Below are positions 28,558-36,876 of a stretch of DNA of 64,000 bases, one piece after another; positions within the stretch are counted from its first letter, which is position 1; each line of letters begins with the position of its first letter. The stretch comes from Peptococcaceae bacterium (GTDB taxonomy: Bacteria; Bacillota; Desulfotomaculia; Desulfotomaculales; Desulfocucumaceae). Under the pieces are notes generated by a model. It saw nothing but the letters and a program-made list of their open reading frames with translations. It did not search any database and had not been told where the DNA came from. The stretch is from the NCBI GenBank assembly GCA_023512435.1, contig JAILZP010000006.1:1-64000 (forward strand), written 5' to 3'. A program made the translations under genes and the position numbers.

Positions 28558-29574
28558 CTATTTAGTTTTTGCCCGGGCCAGCAGGTCGTTTTCATTGTTG
28601 GACACCAGGCAGTACATTGAAAGGACCAGGTTTACCGCTCCGAAGAAAATGTATCCGGGACCGAATACGCCTGTGGGCCGGGTCATCATGTACATTACCG
28701 CTATCATGCAGGCCGCGTAAAAGTAGCCCCTGGCCTTTTCCCTGGCCAGGGCTTTCCTGAACAGCCTCCGGCAGATGCCCGCCCCGGCTTCCCCGGCCGT
28801 TATCCTGCCCGGGCCCGCATCCGGAAATATACGGTGCCCCGACTCCCTGGCCAGTTCCACCAGCCCGTACAGGTCCAGCAGGATCAGCCTGACTCTCTTT
28901 CTGTCCTCAAGGGCGGCCCGCCTGGCCTCGCCGGAAAAAAAGCCCGTGGACACCAGTATGCCGACCCTGTAATCGAGACTTTTTACCTCCTCCCGGAATT
29001 TCAAAACCCTGTCCGCCGTGACTTGCCCGCCGTCCGGGGCCGGCGGCAGGCAGCCCACCGCCACCGGCACCCCGTTTAACAGCGCCCTCGCGGCAACACT
29101 GCCGCCCCGGGACTTTTCCTTTCTGCCGCCGGTCCCGGCCAGGTGCACGTCGGTAAAACCGTCGATCTTCTCCAGTATTTCCACCACCAGTTTCTCCAGT
29201 TCCCTTGCCGACCCGATGTTTCTGATCCTCTCCTGGCACTGGCGGCCGGCCCTCCACAGCCGGGCGTGAACGGCGGCGTTTTCCCGGAAGATTTTTCTGA
29301 TCCTGAAGGCGGCGTAAACCTCCACGGCCATCAGCGGAAGGGAGACCGCCAGGGCTTTCAGAAGGCCGCCGGCATAAATCCCGGCCAGGACCCAGGTGGC
29401 CAGCAGCACGGCTGCCAGGGGCCCGTAAAAATCGATGCTCCTGGCCAGGGCGTTCCGGCCGTCCTTCACCGGTTTTATGTAGTACCGCAGGTATTTGCCC
29501 TTTCTCCGCATTTCCCGCCATTTTTCAATGTCCAGGCTGAAGATCCTTTTTTTCAGGCTGAAAACCCTTGCCAT
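28558..29574 (-). CDS. Membrane protein with degenerate Mrr/restriction-endonuclease-like domain
   Basis: 338 residues: two hydrophobic helices near residues 50-85 (LAAVLLATWVLAGIYAGGLL, LAVSLPLMAVEVYAAF), a soluble central domain at about 118-245, and two C-terminal helices (FYAACMIAVMYMM, YIFFGAVNLVLSMY). The central domain follows the Mrr_cat pattern ELEKLVVEILEKIDGFTDV ... GILVSTGFFSGEARRAAL ... RLILLDLYGLVELA. The nuclease residues are gone: where the family has Q-x-K the protein reads VAVGCLPP. A structural or binding role is therefore more likely than cleavage. Confidence 0.6.
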   Translation of the reverse strand: MARVFSLKKRIFSLDIEKWREMRRKGKYLRYYIKPVKDGRNALARSIDFYGPLAAVLLATWVLAGIYAGGLLKALAVSLPLMAVEVYAAFRIRKIFRENAAVHARLWRAGRQCQERIRNIGSARELEKLVVEILEKIDGFTDVHLAGTGGRKEKSRGGSVAARALLNGVPVAVGCLPPAPDGGQVTADRVLKFREEVKSLDYRVGILVSTGFFSGEARRAALEDRKRVRLILLDLYGLVELARESGHRIFPDAGPGRITAGEAGAGICRRLFRKALAREKARGYFYAACMIAVMYMMTRPTGVFGPGYIFFGAVNLVLSMYCLVSNNENDLLARAKTK

Positions 29575-29640
29575 CCGCCGTGCCTCCCCAGGTTTTATTC
29601 CAAGTGCTTGTGTTCCGGGTTTCTCCGCCGGTGTGGCGGC

Positions 29641-29662
29641 GCCGCCCGCGGGGCGGCTTTTT
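29641..29662 (+). terminator. Terminator-like hairpin in the nuoE leader
   Basis: Perfect 7-bp stem GCCGCCC/GGGCGGC with a 3-base loop and TTTTT. An overlapping CCGCC/GGCGG stem just upstream could compete with it. No plus-strand gene precedes it, so it is probably a leader attenuator for nuoEF rather than the end of another gene. Confidence 0.5.
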
Positions 29663-29769
29663 CTATAAATATTGCCATATTAATCAGATCCGATACTCTC
29701 AAAAGGCTGCATTAAAAGTTATGAAAAAATCTAAACTAAGCACAAAAAACCGGTGACCCGCCGGGAGGT

Positions 29770-30342
29770 GTGAGAAAGATTACCGGATTTGACAAGGACT
29801 TGGACGAAAAGTACAGCCGGCTGGATGAAGTCATCAGCCGCTACCAGTCAGGCCGGGGACAGTTGATCCGGATACTGCAGGAAGCCCAGGAGATCTTCGG
29901 GTACCTGCCGGAGGAGGTTCAGGCATACATCGCCGGCAGAACCCGCATCCCGGTCAGCGAGGTCAACGGGGTGGTGACCTTTTACTCTCTGTTCAGCACC
30001 AGGCCCAGGGGCAGGTACGGAATCAACGTATGCCTGGGCACCGCCTGCTATGTCCAGGGCGCCCGGGAAATAATCGACGACTTCAGGCGGGAACTGGCTT
30101 TGAAAGACGGAGACACCTCGGACGACGGCCTTTTCACCGTCAAGAGCACCCGCTGCCTGGGGGCCTGCGGCCTGGCCCCGGTAATCACCGTCAACGGCGA
30201 GGTGCACGGCAGAATCAGCCGCAAGGACGTGCCCAGGATTCTCCGTCAGTACAGAAAAATGGACAAGGCGGGTGAAGCGGCAATTGGTCGGCAGCCTGAA
30301 AGATCTGAGGGAGATAAGAGACAAATACCTGCCGGACCTTGA
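29770..30342 (+). CDS. nuoE: NuoE-like NADH:ferredoxin/hydrogenase-type gamma subunit
   Basis: 190-residue thioredoxin-fold [2Fe-2S] subunit as in complex I NuoE, HndA and HydC. The cluster cysteines are in CLGTACYVQGA (about residue 90) and CLGACGLAPVITVNG (about residue 131); the N-terminal helical part ends with IFGYLPEEVQAYIAGRT. The start is uncertain: GTG at 29770 lies directly on the GGGAGG site, so a downstream start cannot be excluded. It overlaps nuoF by 71 bases. It transfers electrons in NAD-linked flavin-based complexes with NuoF. Confidence 0.9.
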   Translation: MRKITGFDKDLDEKYSRLDEVISRYQSGRGQLIRILQEAQEIFGYLPEEVQAYIAGRTRIPVSEVNGVVTFYSLFSTRPRGRYGINVCLGTACYVQGAREIIDDFRRELALKDGDTSDDGLFTVKSTRCLGACGLAPVITVNGEVHGRISRKDVPRILRQYRKMDKAGEAAIGRQPERSEGDKRQIPAGP

Positions 30343-32158
30343 AGCGAGACGGCGTGATGACAGCAAGTACCCGCACCTCCAGGTTATGGTCTGCGCCGGC
30401 ACCGGCTGCACCTCCTCGGAAAGCATCCCGCTTAAGAAAGACCTGGAGAGGCGGCTGGCCGAAGCAAACCTGGACCACAGGGTGAAGGTCGTCAAAACCG
30501 GCTGCTTCGGCTTCTGCAAGATCGGCCCCATCGTGGTGGTGCACCCGGGGGCGGTGCTTTACTGCAATGTTTCCAAAAACGACATCCCGGAACTGGTGGA
30601 GGAGCATTTTGTCCGGGGCCGGGTGGTGGAAAGGCTGATCTACAGGGAACCCGGCAGCGGCGTTAAAAAAAGAAGCATCCGCGACATACACTTCTTCAAG
30701 TCCCAGATGCGCGTGGCTCTGAGGCACTGCGGGCTGATCAACCCCGAAGACATCCGGGAATACATCGCCGCCGGAGGGTACTTCACCCTGGAAGACTGCC
30801 TTTCCCGCCGGAAGCCGGAACAGATCATCGAGGACATCAAAAAGTCGGGACTGCGGGGGCGGGGGGGCGCCGGCTTCCCGGTGGGACTGAAGTGGGAGGC
30901 CGCCAGAAACGCCGGGGGGTCGGAAAAGTACGTGGTGTGCAACGCCGATGAAGGGGATCCGGGGGCCTTCATGGACCGCAGCATCCTGGAGGGGGACCCC
31001 CACAGTGTGCTGGAGGCCATGACCATTGCCGGCTACGCGGTGGGCGCCGGAGAGGGTTTCATATACGTCCGGGCCGAGTACCCGGTGGCCGTTGACCGGC
31101 TGGAAAAAGCCATCCGCCAGGCCAGGGAATACGGCCTGCTGGGCAGGGACATACTGGGCAGCGGCTTCGAATTTGACGTCGATATCCGCCTGGGAGCCGG
31201 GGCCTTCGTCTGCGGCGAGGAAACCGCCCTCCTGAGGTCGGCCATGGGCTTGCGGGGCGAGCCCCGCCCCAGGCCTCCCTTTCCGGCCCAGTGCGGCCTG
31301 TGGGGCAAGCCCACCCTGATCAACAACGTGGAAACCTTTGCCAACATCCCGGAAATACTGTCCCGGGGCCCCGGGTGGTACTCTTCCATCGGCACCGAAA
31401 AAAGCAAGGGCACCAAGGTCTTCTCCCTGGCGGGCAAAATTGTGAACACCGGGCTCATCGAGGTGCCCATGGGCACCACCCTGCGCCGGGTCATCTTCGA
31501 CATCGGCGGGGGCGTGCCGGACGGCAAAAAGTTCAAGGCGGTGCAGACCGGCGGCCCGTCGGGTGGCTGCATACCCGAAAAACACCTGGACACTCCCATC
31601 GACTATGAATCCCTGCGGGCCATCGGTTCGATAATGGGATCCGGCGGCTTGATCGTCATGGACGAGGACGACTGCATGGTGGACATAGCCAAATTCTACC
31701 TGGAATTCAGCCAGGACGAGTCCTGCGGCAAGTGCACCCCCTGCCGGGTGGGCACCAAAAGGATGCTGGAGATACTGGAGAGGATCACCGCCGGCAGGGG
31801 TGAGATGCAGGACCTTTACGAGCTGGAGGAACTCTCCCGGGAGGTGATGGACGCCTCGCTTTGCGGCCTGGGACAGACCGCCCCCAACCCGGTGCTTTCC
31901 ACCATCAGGTATTTCCGGGACGAGTACGAGGCCCACATCATCGACAAAAAATGCCCGGCCGGGGTCTGCCGGGCGCTGCTGGAGTACACCGTGGACGAGG
32001 AAAAGTGCGTATCCTGCGGCCTTTGCGCCAGGGCCTGCGTGGCCGACGCCATAACCGGGGACAAAAAAGGCCAGCCCTATTTCATAGACCGGCAAAAATG
32101 CCTTAAGTGCGGCGCCTGCCAGGCCAAGTGCCCGAAGGGGGCCATTTATGCCCACTAG
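30272..32158 (+). CDS. nuoF: NuoF-like NADH-binding flavoprotein subunit (HydB/HndC type)
   Basis: 628-residue multi-domain subunit. It has an N-terminal thioredoxin-like [2Fe-2S] domain (CAGTGCTSSES ... TGCFGFCKIGP), then the NuoF core with FMN/NADH site GLRGRGGAGFPVGLKWE (about residue 191) and CGEETALL, an SLBB domain, the cluster motif ESCGKCTPCRVGTKRML, and a C-terminal ferredoxin with two 4Fe-4S sets (CVSCGLCARACV, CLKCGACQAKCP). This is the layout of bifurcating hydrogenase or formate dehydrogenase beta subunits. No catalytic subunit gene follows, so its partner is elsewhere. Confidence 0.93.
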   Translation: MKRQLVGSLKDLREIRDKYLPDLEARRRDDSKYPHLQVMVCAGTGCTSSESIPLKKDLERRLAEANLDHRVKVVKTGCFGFCKIGPIVVVHPGAVLYCNVSKNDIPELVEEHFVRGRVVERLIYREPGSGVKKRSIRDIHFFKSQMRVALRHCGLINPEDIREYIAAGGYFTLEDCLSRRKPEQIIEDIKKSGLRGRGGAGFPVGLKWEAARNAGGSEKYVVCNADEGDPGAFMDRSILEGDPHSVLEAMTIAGYAVGAGEGFIYVRAEYPVAVDRLEKAIRQAREYGLLGRDILGSGFEFDVDIRLGAGAFVCGEETALLRSAMGLRGEPRPRPPFPAQCGLWGKPTLINNVETFANIPEILSRGPGWYSSIGTEKSKGTKVFSLAGKIVNTGLIEVPMGTTLRRVIFDIGGGVPDGKKFKAVQTGGPSGGCIPEKHLDTPIDYESLRAIGSIMGSGGLIVMDEDDCMVDIAKFYLEFSQDESCGKCTPCRVGTKRMLEILERITAGRGEMQDLYELEELSREVMDASLCGLGQTAPNPVLSTIRYFRDEYEAHIIDKKCPAGVCRALLEYTVDEEKCVSCGLCARACVADAITGDKKGQPYFIDRQKCLKCGACQAKCPKGAIYAH

Positions 32159-32229
32159 CGCTGCTCTAGGTCAGAATTCATTTTATATAATAACCACTTA
32201 TTCTCCTGTTTCCTCTCTCCTGACAGTAT

Positions 32230-33363
32230 TTATTTTCCCGGAAGATCGAAGGTGGTCTTGGACCGGTTCTTGTCCCGGTGCCTCTCGAGGGCCAGGTCGA
32301 TGAGCCGGTCCAGCAGTTCCCGGTAGCCGATGCCGGTGGCCTCCCACAGCTTGGGGTACATGCTGAACCTGGTAAAGCCGGGAATGGTGTTTATTTCATT
32401 CACCAGCACCGCCCCGTCGGAACGGCGGAGGAAAAAGTCCACCCTGGCCATGCCCGCGCAGTCAAGGGCTTTAAAAACCTTTATCGCCAGTTCCCGCAGG
32501 CGTTCCACCGTGTCCGGCGGCAGTTCCGCCGGCACCTTCAGCTGGCTGAGCCCGTCCACGTACTTGGCCTCGTAGTCGTAAAACTCCTTCAGGGGGATGA
32601 TTTCCCCGGGCAGGGAGGCCATGGGGTCATCGTTCCCCAGCACGCTCACCTCCACCTCCCGGGCGTCGATGAACTCCTCCAGTATGATCTTGCGGTCGTA
32701 CCCGGCCGCCAGTTCCAAGCCCCGGACCAGTTCTTCCCGGCGGCGGGCCTTGGATATGCCCACGCTGGACCCGAGGTTGGCCGGCTTGATAAAACAGGGA
32801 TAACCCAGCTGCTTTTCGGTCTCCGCGATTACGGTTTTGGGATCCGTCTCCCACTCCCGGCGCAGGAATGACAGGAACCGGGCCTGGGGCACGCCGTGCC
32901 GGGCCAGCACCGTCTTCATCAGCACCTTGTCCATTCCCAGGGCCGAACCCAGAACTCCAGCCCCCACGTAGGGAATATTGGCCAGTTCCAGCAGTCCCTG
33001 GACGGTGCCGTCCTCCCCGTAGGTGCCGTGCATGACCGGGAAAACCACGTCAATTTCACCGGCAATCTGCCCGGCGTCTCCATTTCCGGGCACGGTCAAA
33101 CCCCTCCAGCCGGGATCGGGAGGCAAAATAACGGTGACGGCGCCGCCGCCCGTTCCGGACAGGACCGCGGGATCCAAACCGCCCGCCGCCTGTTCCGGCG
33201 TTATACCCGCCACCCACCTTCCCTCCCGGGTAATGGCCACCGGGATGATCTCGTACTTGTCCCTGTCCAGGGCCGCCATCACCGAGGCCGCCGAATTAAT
33301 CGACACCTCGTGCTCCCCGGACCGCCCCCCGAACAGCACAACCACCCGTTTTTTTTCTCTCAC
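32230..33363 (-). CDS. ddl: D-alanine--D-alanine ligase
   Basis: ATP-grasp ligase that makes D-Ala-D-Ala for peptidoglycan. It begins [25 protein letters not shown] and has the omega-loop/serine region GSSVGISKA, the ATP-grasp segment [18 protein letters not shown], and the metal/catalytic end [24 protein letters not shown] at 33363 (or TTG at 33369, 5 bases after AGGAG) is preferred over the open frame to 33426, whose first residues are coded by a heptad array. The Y in [13 protein letters not shown] near residue 210 of the mature protein points to a D-Ala rather than D-lactate enzyme, by inference. Confidence 0.95.
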   Translation of the reverse strand: MREKKRVVVLFGGRSGEHEVSINSAASVMAALDRDKYEIIPVAITREGRWVAGITPEQAAGGLDPAVLSGTGGGAVTVILPPDPGWRGLTVPGNGDAGQIAGEIDVVFPVMHGTYGEDGTVQGLLELANIPYVGAGVLGSALGMDKVLMKTVLARHGVPQARFLSFLRREWETDPKTVIAETEKQLGYPCFIKPANLGSSVGISKARRREELVRGLELAAGYDRKIILEEFIDAREVEVSVLGNDDPMASLPGEIIPLKEFYDYEAKYVDGLSQLKVPAELPPDTVERLRELAIKVFKALDCAGMARVDFFLRRSDGAVLVNEINTIPGFTRFSMYPKLWEATGIGYRELLDRLIDLALERHRDKNRSKTTFDLPGK

Positions 33364-33380
33364 TGGCAAATCAACTCCTG

Positions 33381-33419
33381 TCCGGAATCGGGAATCGGGA
33401 ACCGGGAATCGGGGATTGA
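33381..33419. repeat. Heptad repeat, family A, upstream of ddl
   Basis: Five GGGAATC/GGGAACC-type units. They keep the ddl frame open for 20 codons upstream of its likely start. Confidence 0.85.
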
Positions 33420-33549
33420 AACGCACAATCCCCGGCCGCCTGTTTCCCGAACATTGTTATTATATATATTCTCATGCTTTTTTTCTATAACTAAAATCGT
33501 AATCAGTCATCTTATGTTTTACAAATCCCCTCCCGGACGCCCCGGCCGC

Positions 33550-33572
33550 CGGTTCCCGGTTCCCAATTCCTA
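33550..33572. repeat. Heptad repeat, family A, at the stop of the oxidoreductase beta subunit
   Basis: Three units of TTCCCGG/TTCCCAA type. The TAG stop of the neighbouring gene is formed by the first unit of the array. Confidence 0.7.
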
Positions 33573-34301
33573 AGACGGCTTCACCTCTCCCACCTTAAAA
33601 TACCGGGGCATTATTTCTTCCACATATTTCCAGGTTTCCCCGGCGTCGGTGCGCCAGTTGGTGGGGCAGGAGGATATGGCCTCCACAAAGGAAAAGCCCC
33701 TTCCCCGCACCTGGTTTTCCAGGGCCTTCTTCAGGTACGCCTTGAGCTGCCTCATGTTGGCTACGGTCCCCCTGGCCGCGTAGGCCCCTTCCCCGGTAAC
33801 GGCGGCCACCATTTCGGGCCCCCGCATGGGCTGCCCGGTGGCTTCCGCGTCCCTCCCGTAGGGGCTGGTCTCGGTTTTTTGATCCGGCATGGTGGTGGGG
33901 GCCATCTGCCCGCCGGTCATGGCGTACACCGTGTTGTTGGCCAGAATAACCGTTATTTTTTCGTTCCTGGCGGCGGCGTTGACCAGGTGCTGGGATCCGA
34001 TGGCGTAACCGCCCCCGTCCCCCATGTAGGCGATGCACACCAGGCCCGGATTGGCCCTCTTTATTCCGGTCATCACCGGCGTGGTGCGGCCGTGGTGGGT
34101 CTGCACGGTGTCGATGTTGAAAAAGTCCCAGGACAGCAGCGAGCAGCCTATGTCGCAGCCGAAGACCGTTTTACCCTGGATGCCCATTTCGTCGATGGCC
34201 TGCCCCAGCGCCTTGAGAATCAGGCCGTGGCCGCACCCGGGGCAGAACTTGTGGGGCTTTGTTTCCAGCCTCCAGCACCGCGGCATGGTCAGACCGGCCA
34301 A
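33570..34301 (-). CDS. 2-oxoacid:ferredoxin oxidoreductase beta subunit (thiamine-PP binding)
   Basis: 243-residue ThDP-binding subunit of the PorB/VorB/KorB family. It has KFCPGCGHGLILKAL at the N-terminus with a Cys pair for the proximal 4Fe-4S cluster, the ThDP motif GDGGGYAIGSQHLVNAAARN (about residue 94), and ILANNTVYAMTGGQMAPTT. It would bind thiamine diphosphate and pass electrons from a 2-oxoacid to ferredoxin. Alpha and gamma genes are not adjacent: upstream is a 188-base gap and a divergent AOR gene. The substrate (2-oxoisovalerate, 2-oxoglutarate or pyruvate) cannot be told. Possibly a remnant or a subunit encoded apart. Confidence 0.9.
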   Translation of the reverse strand: MAGLTMPRCWRLETKPHKFCPGCGHGLILKALGQAIDEMGIQGKTVFGCDIGCSLLSWDFFNIDTVQTHHGRTTPVMTGIKRANPGLVCIAYMGDGGGYAIGSQHLVNAAARNEKITVILANNTVYAMTGGQMAPTTMPDQKTETSPYGRDAEATGQPMRGPEMVAAVTGEGAYAARGTVANMRQLKAYLKKALENQVRGRGFSFVEAISSCPTNWRTDAGETWKYVEEIMPRYFKVGEVKPS

Positions 34302-34489
34302 TTAAAATCTCCCCTTCCCCATTTCCTGCTATAGTTTTTATCTTTGTCATCCCGGCTATGCAAAGAAGAAGGGTTCGCCGCCCCGCCGCCCGAATTTTTT
34401 CCCGGCCTTATTTTTTATAAATTGTGTTATTCTGTTTATAGCTGACTAAGTGCGGAAGGGTTTCCGCCGCACAATATGCGGAGGTTGCA

Positions 34490-36250
34490 ATGATGAAGGG
34501 TTTTTTTGGAAAATTGCTGAGGGTTGACCTGTCCGGGCGGTCCTTTGCGTCCGAAGACATCCCGGCGCAAATCCTGAAGCGTTACCTGGGAGGCAAGGGC
34601 CTGGGGTCTTATTTGCTTTTGAACAGCGTTCCCGCCGGCGCCGGCCCGCTGTCCCCCGAAAACAGGATCATCCTGACCGCGGGCCCGGCCGCAGGCACCA
34701 TCGTTCCGGGGTCCAGCCGCTACGGGATTTACACCAAGTCGCCCCAAACCGGCCTGTACGCGGAAAGCTACGCCGGGGGCAAGGTTGCCCCGGCCATCAG
34801 GCGGACCGGGTACGACGCCGTCATCATCGAGGGAACTTCCGCATCCCCGGTATATCTCGAGATCAGCGACTCCCGCGTGGTCTTCCACGACGCCGGCCGT
34901 CTTTGGGGAATGGACACGTACTCAACGGAGGACGCGGTGCTTAAAGAGGTGGGTGTTCCCGGAGCCCAGGCGGTGGTGATCGGTCCGGCCGGCGAAAACA
35001 TGGTGCGCTTCGCCTGCGTGGAAAACAATTACTGGCGTTCGGCGGGAAGAACCGGCGCAGGCGCCGTGATGGGGTCCAAAAAGCTCAAGGCCGTTGTCTT
35101 TCACGGGGAGGCCAGGTGCGAGGCCGCCCACCCGGAACTTCTCAAAGAGGCGGTGGGCCGGATCCTGGAAAAAGGCAGGGACCACCCCTCGGTCAAGGCC
35201 TACCAGACCTACGGAACCATGGGGATGGTAAAGACAATGAACAATTTCAAGGCCTTCCCCACCCGCTACTGGTCCGAAGCCTTTTTCGACCGCTGGCCGG
35301 AAATAAGCGGGGACGCCCACCGGGAAAGGTTCAGGGTGAAGTCCCGGTCGTGTCCCGGCTGCTTCCTGGCCTGCGGCAAGGACACCGTGGCCGTCGGGGG
35401 AAAACACGCCGGCCTGCGGGTCGAGGGGCCCGAGTATGAAACCGTATATGCGTTCGGGGGCTTGTGCTGCATCGACCGGCTGGACGAAATACTTTACCTC
35501 AACGACATCTGCGACCGCCTGGGAATGGACACCATCACCGCCGGGAACCTGTCAGCCCTGGTGATGGAAGCCTCGGCCAGGGGCAGGCTTGATTACAGGC
35601 TTGAATACGGCGACGCTGAAGGTGTCGCCAAGCTGCTCAAGGACACGGCCGCAATCACCGGACTGGGCGCCGACCTGTCCCGGGGAATCGGGTATTTCAG
35701 TGAAAAGTACGGCCTGCAGGACATGGCCGTCCACGTCAAGGGGCTGGAGCCGGCCGGGTACGACCCCAGGGTGCTCAAGGGGATGGGGCTGGCCTACGCC
35801 ACCTCCACCAGGGGCGCCTGCCACCTGCGGGCCACCTTCTACAAGCCCGAGCTGAGCGGCCTCATCGACCCCGCCGCCACCGAGGGCAAGGCCGCCCTGT
35901 TCGTGGAATACGAAAACCGCCTGACCATCTTCAACACCCTGATTCTCTGCGTTTTTTTCAGGGACCTGGCGGCGTGGGAAGACCTGATCCCGGTGATCAG
36001 GGCCTGCACCGGCTGGGAATACACCAGGCAGGAACTGGAGGCAATGGCCAACGACATCGTCACCCTGACCAGGCAGTTCAACGCCCGGGAAGGGGCAACC
36101 AAAGAAAGCGACACGCTGCCGCCACTGTTTTTCAATCATCCGGTCAACGGGGGGAAAAACATAATCACCCGGGAGGAACTGAAGACGATGGTGGACGAAT
36201 ACTACCGGATCAGGGGCTGGGACGAAAAAGGCCATCCTGCCGGGGGCTGA
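34490..36250 (+). CDS. Aldehyde:ferredoxin oxidoreductase family protein (tungsten-pterin)
   Basis: 586-residue AOR-family enzyme expected to carry a tungsten bis-pterin and one [4Fe-4S] cluster and to interconvert aldehydes and carboxylic acids with ferredoxin. Domain 1 begins GKLLRVDLSGRSF and includes SRYGIYTKSPQTGLYAESYAG and GAVMGSKKLKAVVFHG. The cluster cysteines are CPGCFLACG (about residue 287) with a distal Cys in LILCVFF. The usual acidic D-x-L-G-x-C pterin motif is replaced by TLILC, so it belongs to a divergent subgroup. Two tandem ATGs follow GGAGG; a GCGGAA/TTCCGC hairpin sits just before the ribosome site. Confidence 0.88.
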   Translation: MMKGFFGKLLRVDLSGRSFASEDIPAQILKRYLGGKGLGSYLLLNSVPAGAGPLSPENRIILTAGPAAGTIVPGSSRYGIYTKSPQTGLYAESYAGGKVAPAIRRTGYDAVIIEGTSASPVYLEISDSRVVFHDAGRLWGMDTYSTEDAVLKEVGVPGAQAVVIGPAGENMVRFACVENNYWRSAGRTGAGAVMGSKKLKAVVFHGEARCEAAHPELLKEAVGRILEKGRDHPSVKAYQTYGTMGMVKTMNNFKAFPTRYWSEAFFDRWPEISGDAHRERFRVKSRSCPGCFLACGKDTVAVGGKHAGLRVEGPEYETVYAFGGLCCIDRLDEILYLNDICDRLGMDTITAGNLSALVMEASARGRLDYRLEYGDAEGVAKLLKDTAAITGLGADLSRGIGYFSEKYGLQDMAVHVKGLEPAGYDPRVLKGMGLAYATSTRGACHLRATFYKPELSGLIDPAATEGKAALFVEYENRLTIFNTLILCVFFRDLAAWEDLIPVIRACTGWEYTRQELEAMANDIVTLTRQFNAREGATKESDTLPPLFFNHPVNGGKNIITREELKTMVDEYYRIRGWDEKGHPAGG

Positions 36251-36256
36251 AAGGCC

Positions 36257-36291
36257 GGGGACCGGCAATCCGCTCAGGATATCCGGTCCCC
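36257..36291. terminator. Hairpin between convergent AOR and acetyltransferase genes
   Basis: 9-bp perfect arms GGGGACCGG/CCGGTCCCC around a 17-base loop, between two stop codons 44 bases apart. There is no T run. Confidence 0.4.
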
Positions 36292-36293
36292 GC

Positions 36294-36755
36294 TTACAGG
36301 TCCAGGTCGATCACCACCGCTTCCTCGTCGCAGTTCGGGAACTTGGGGCAGTTGATGCATTCCTTCCACACCTTCTGAGAAAGGCTCTCCTTGGGCACCA
36401 GCCGGAACCCGCACCGGACGAAAAACCCGGCCTGGTACGTTAGGGCGAAAACCCTGGGAATCTTCAGTTCCCTTGCCTCGGCCAGGAAGGCTTCCACCAG
36501 CTTGCGGCCGATGCCGCCCTTCTGGAGGTCCGGCTGCACCGCCAGGGAGCGGATCTCGGCCAGGTCCTCCCAGATGACGTGGAGCATGCCGGCGCCCAGC
36601 AGCCTCCCCCTCTCCTCGGCCACGGTTATCTCCCGCACCCCTTCGTAAAGCATGGACCTGGACCTGGCCAGCATCAGGCCCCTTTCCGCGTAGTGGGTGA
36701 TCAGCCGGTGAACCTCCTCGATGTCACACATTTTCGCCTTCCTGATGATCAGCAA
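36294..36755 (-). CDS. argA: GNAT N-acetyltransferase, ArgA (N-acetylglutamate synthase) type
   Basis: 153-residue GNAT protein of the short ArgA family that acetylates glutamate for arginine synthesis. It starts LIIRKAKMCDIEEVHRLI and has the acetyl-CoA loop VQPDLQKGGIGRKLVEAFL (Q-x-x-G-x-G, about residues 79-96). It ends with the family-typical tail GFFVRCGFRLVPKESLSQKVWKECINCPKFPNCDEEAV, whose cysteines are conserved. It stands alone, away from other arg genes. Confidence 0.85.
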   Translation of the reverse strand: MLIIRKAKMCDIEEVHRLITHYAERGLMLARSRSMLYEGVREITVAEERGRLLGAGMLHVIWEDLAEIRSLAVQPDLQKGGIGRKLVEAFLAEARELKIPRVFALTYQAGFFVRCGFRLVPKESLSQKVWKECINCPKFPNCDEEAVVIDLDL

Positions 36756-36795
36756 AACAACATCTGCCCCTTCCTGAAAAGCTGCTTAAGGCCCT

Positions 36796-36870
36796 GGGCT
36801 TTAGGCTGTTAGCTTCTAGCTTCTAGCCGCTAGCAGCTGGCAGCTAACTCCTCAATCCCCAATCCCCAAC
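36796..36870. repeat. Compound heptad array: TAGCTTC family followed by family A
   Basis: Seven units of the type TTAGCTT/CTAGCCG/CTAGCAG (36796-36850) run directly into CCCAATC units (36852-36870). Two unrelated consensuses share one period at one site, downstream of purQ. Confidence 0.9.
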
Positions 36871-36876
36871 AACGCT

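Noticed and set aside
30215-32155. 646-codon open frame opposite nuoF
   Set aside because: Shadow caused by GC-rich third positions of nuoF; no start site or family motif.
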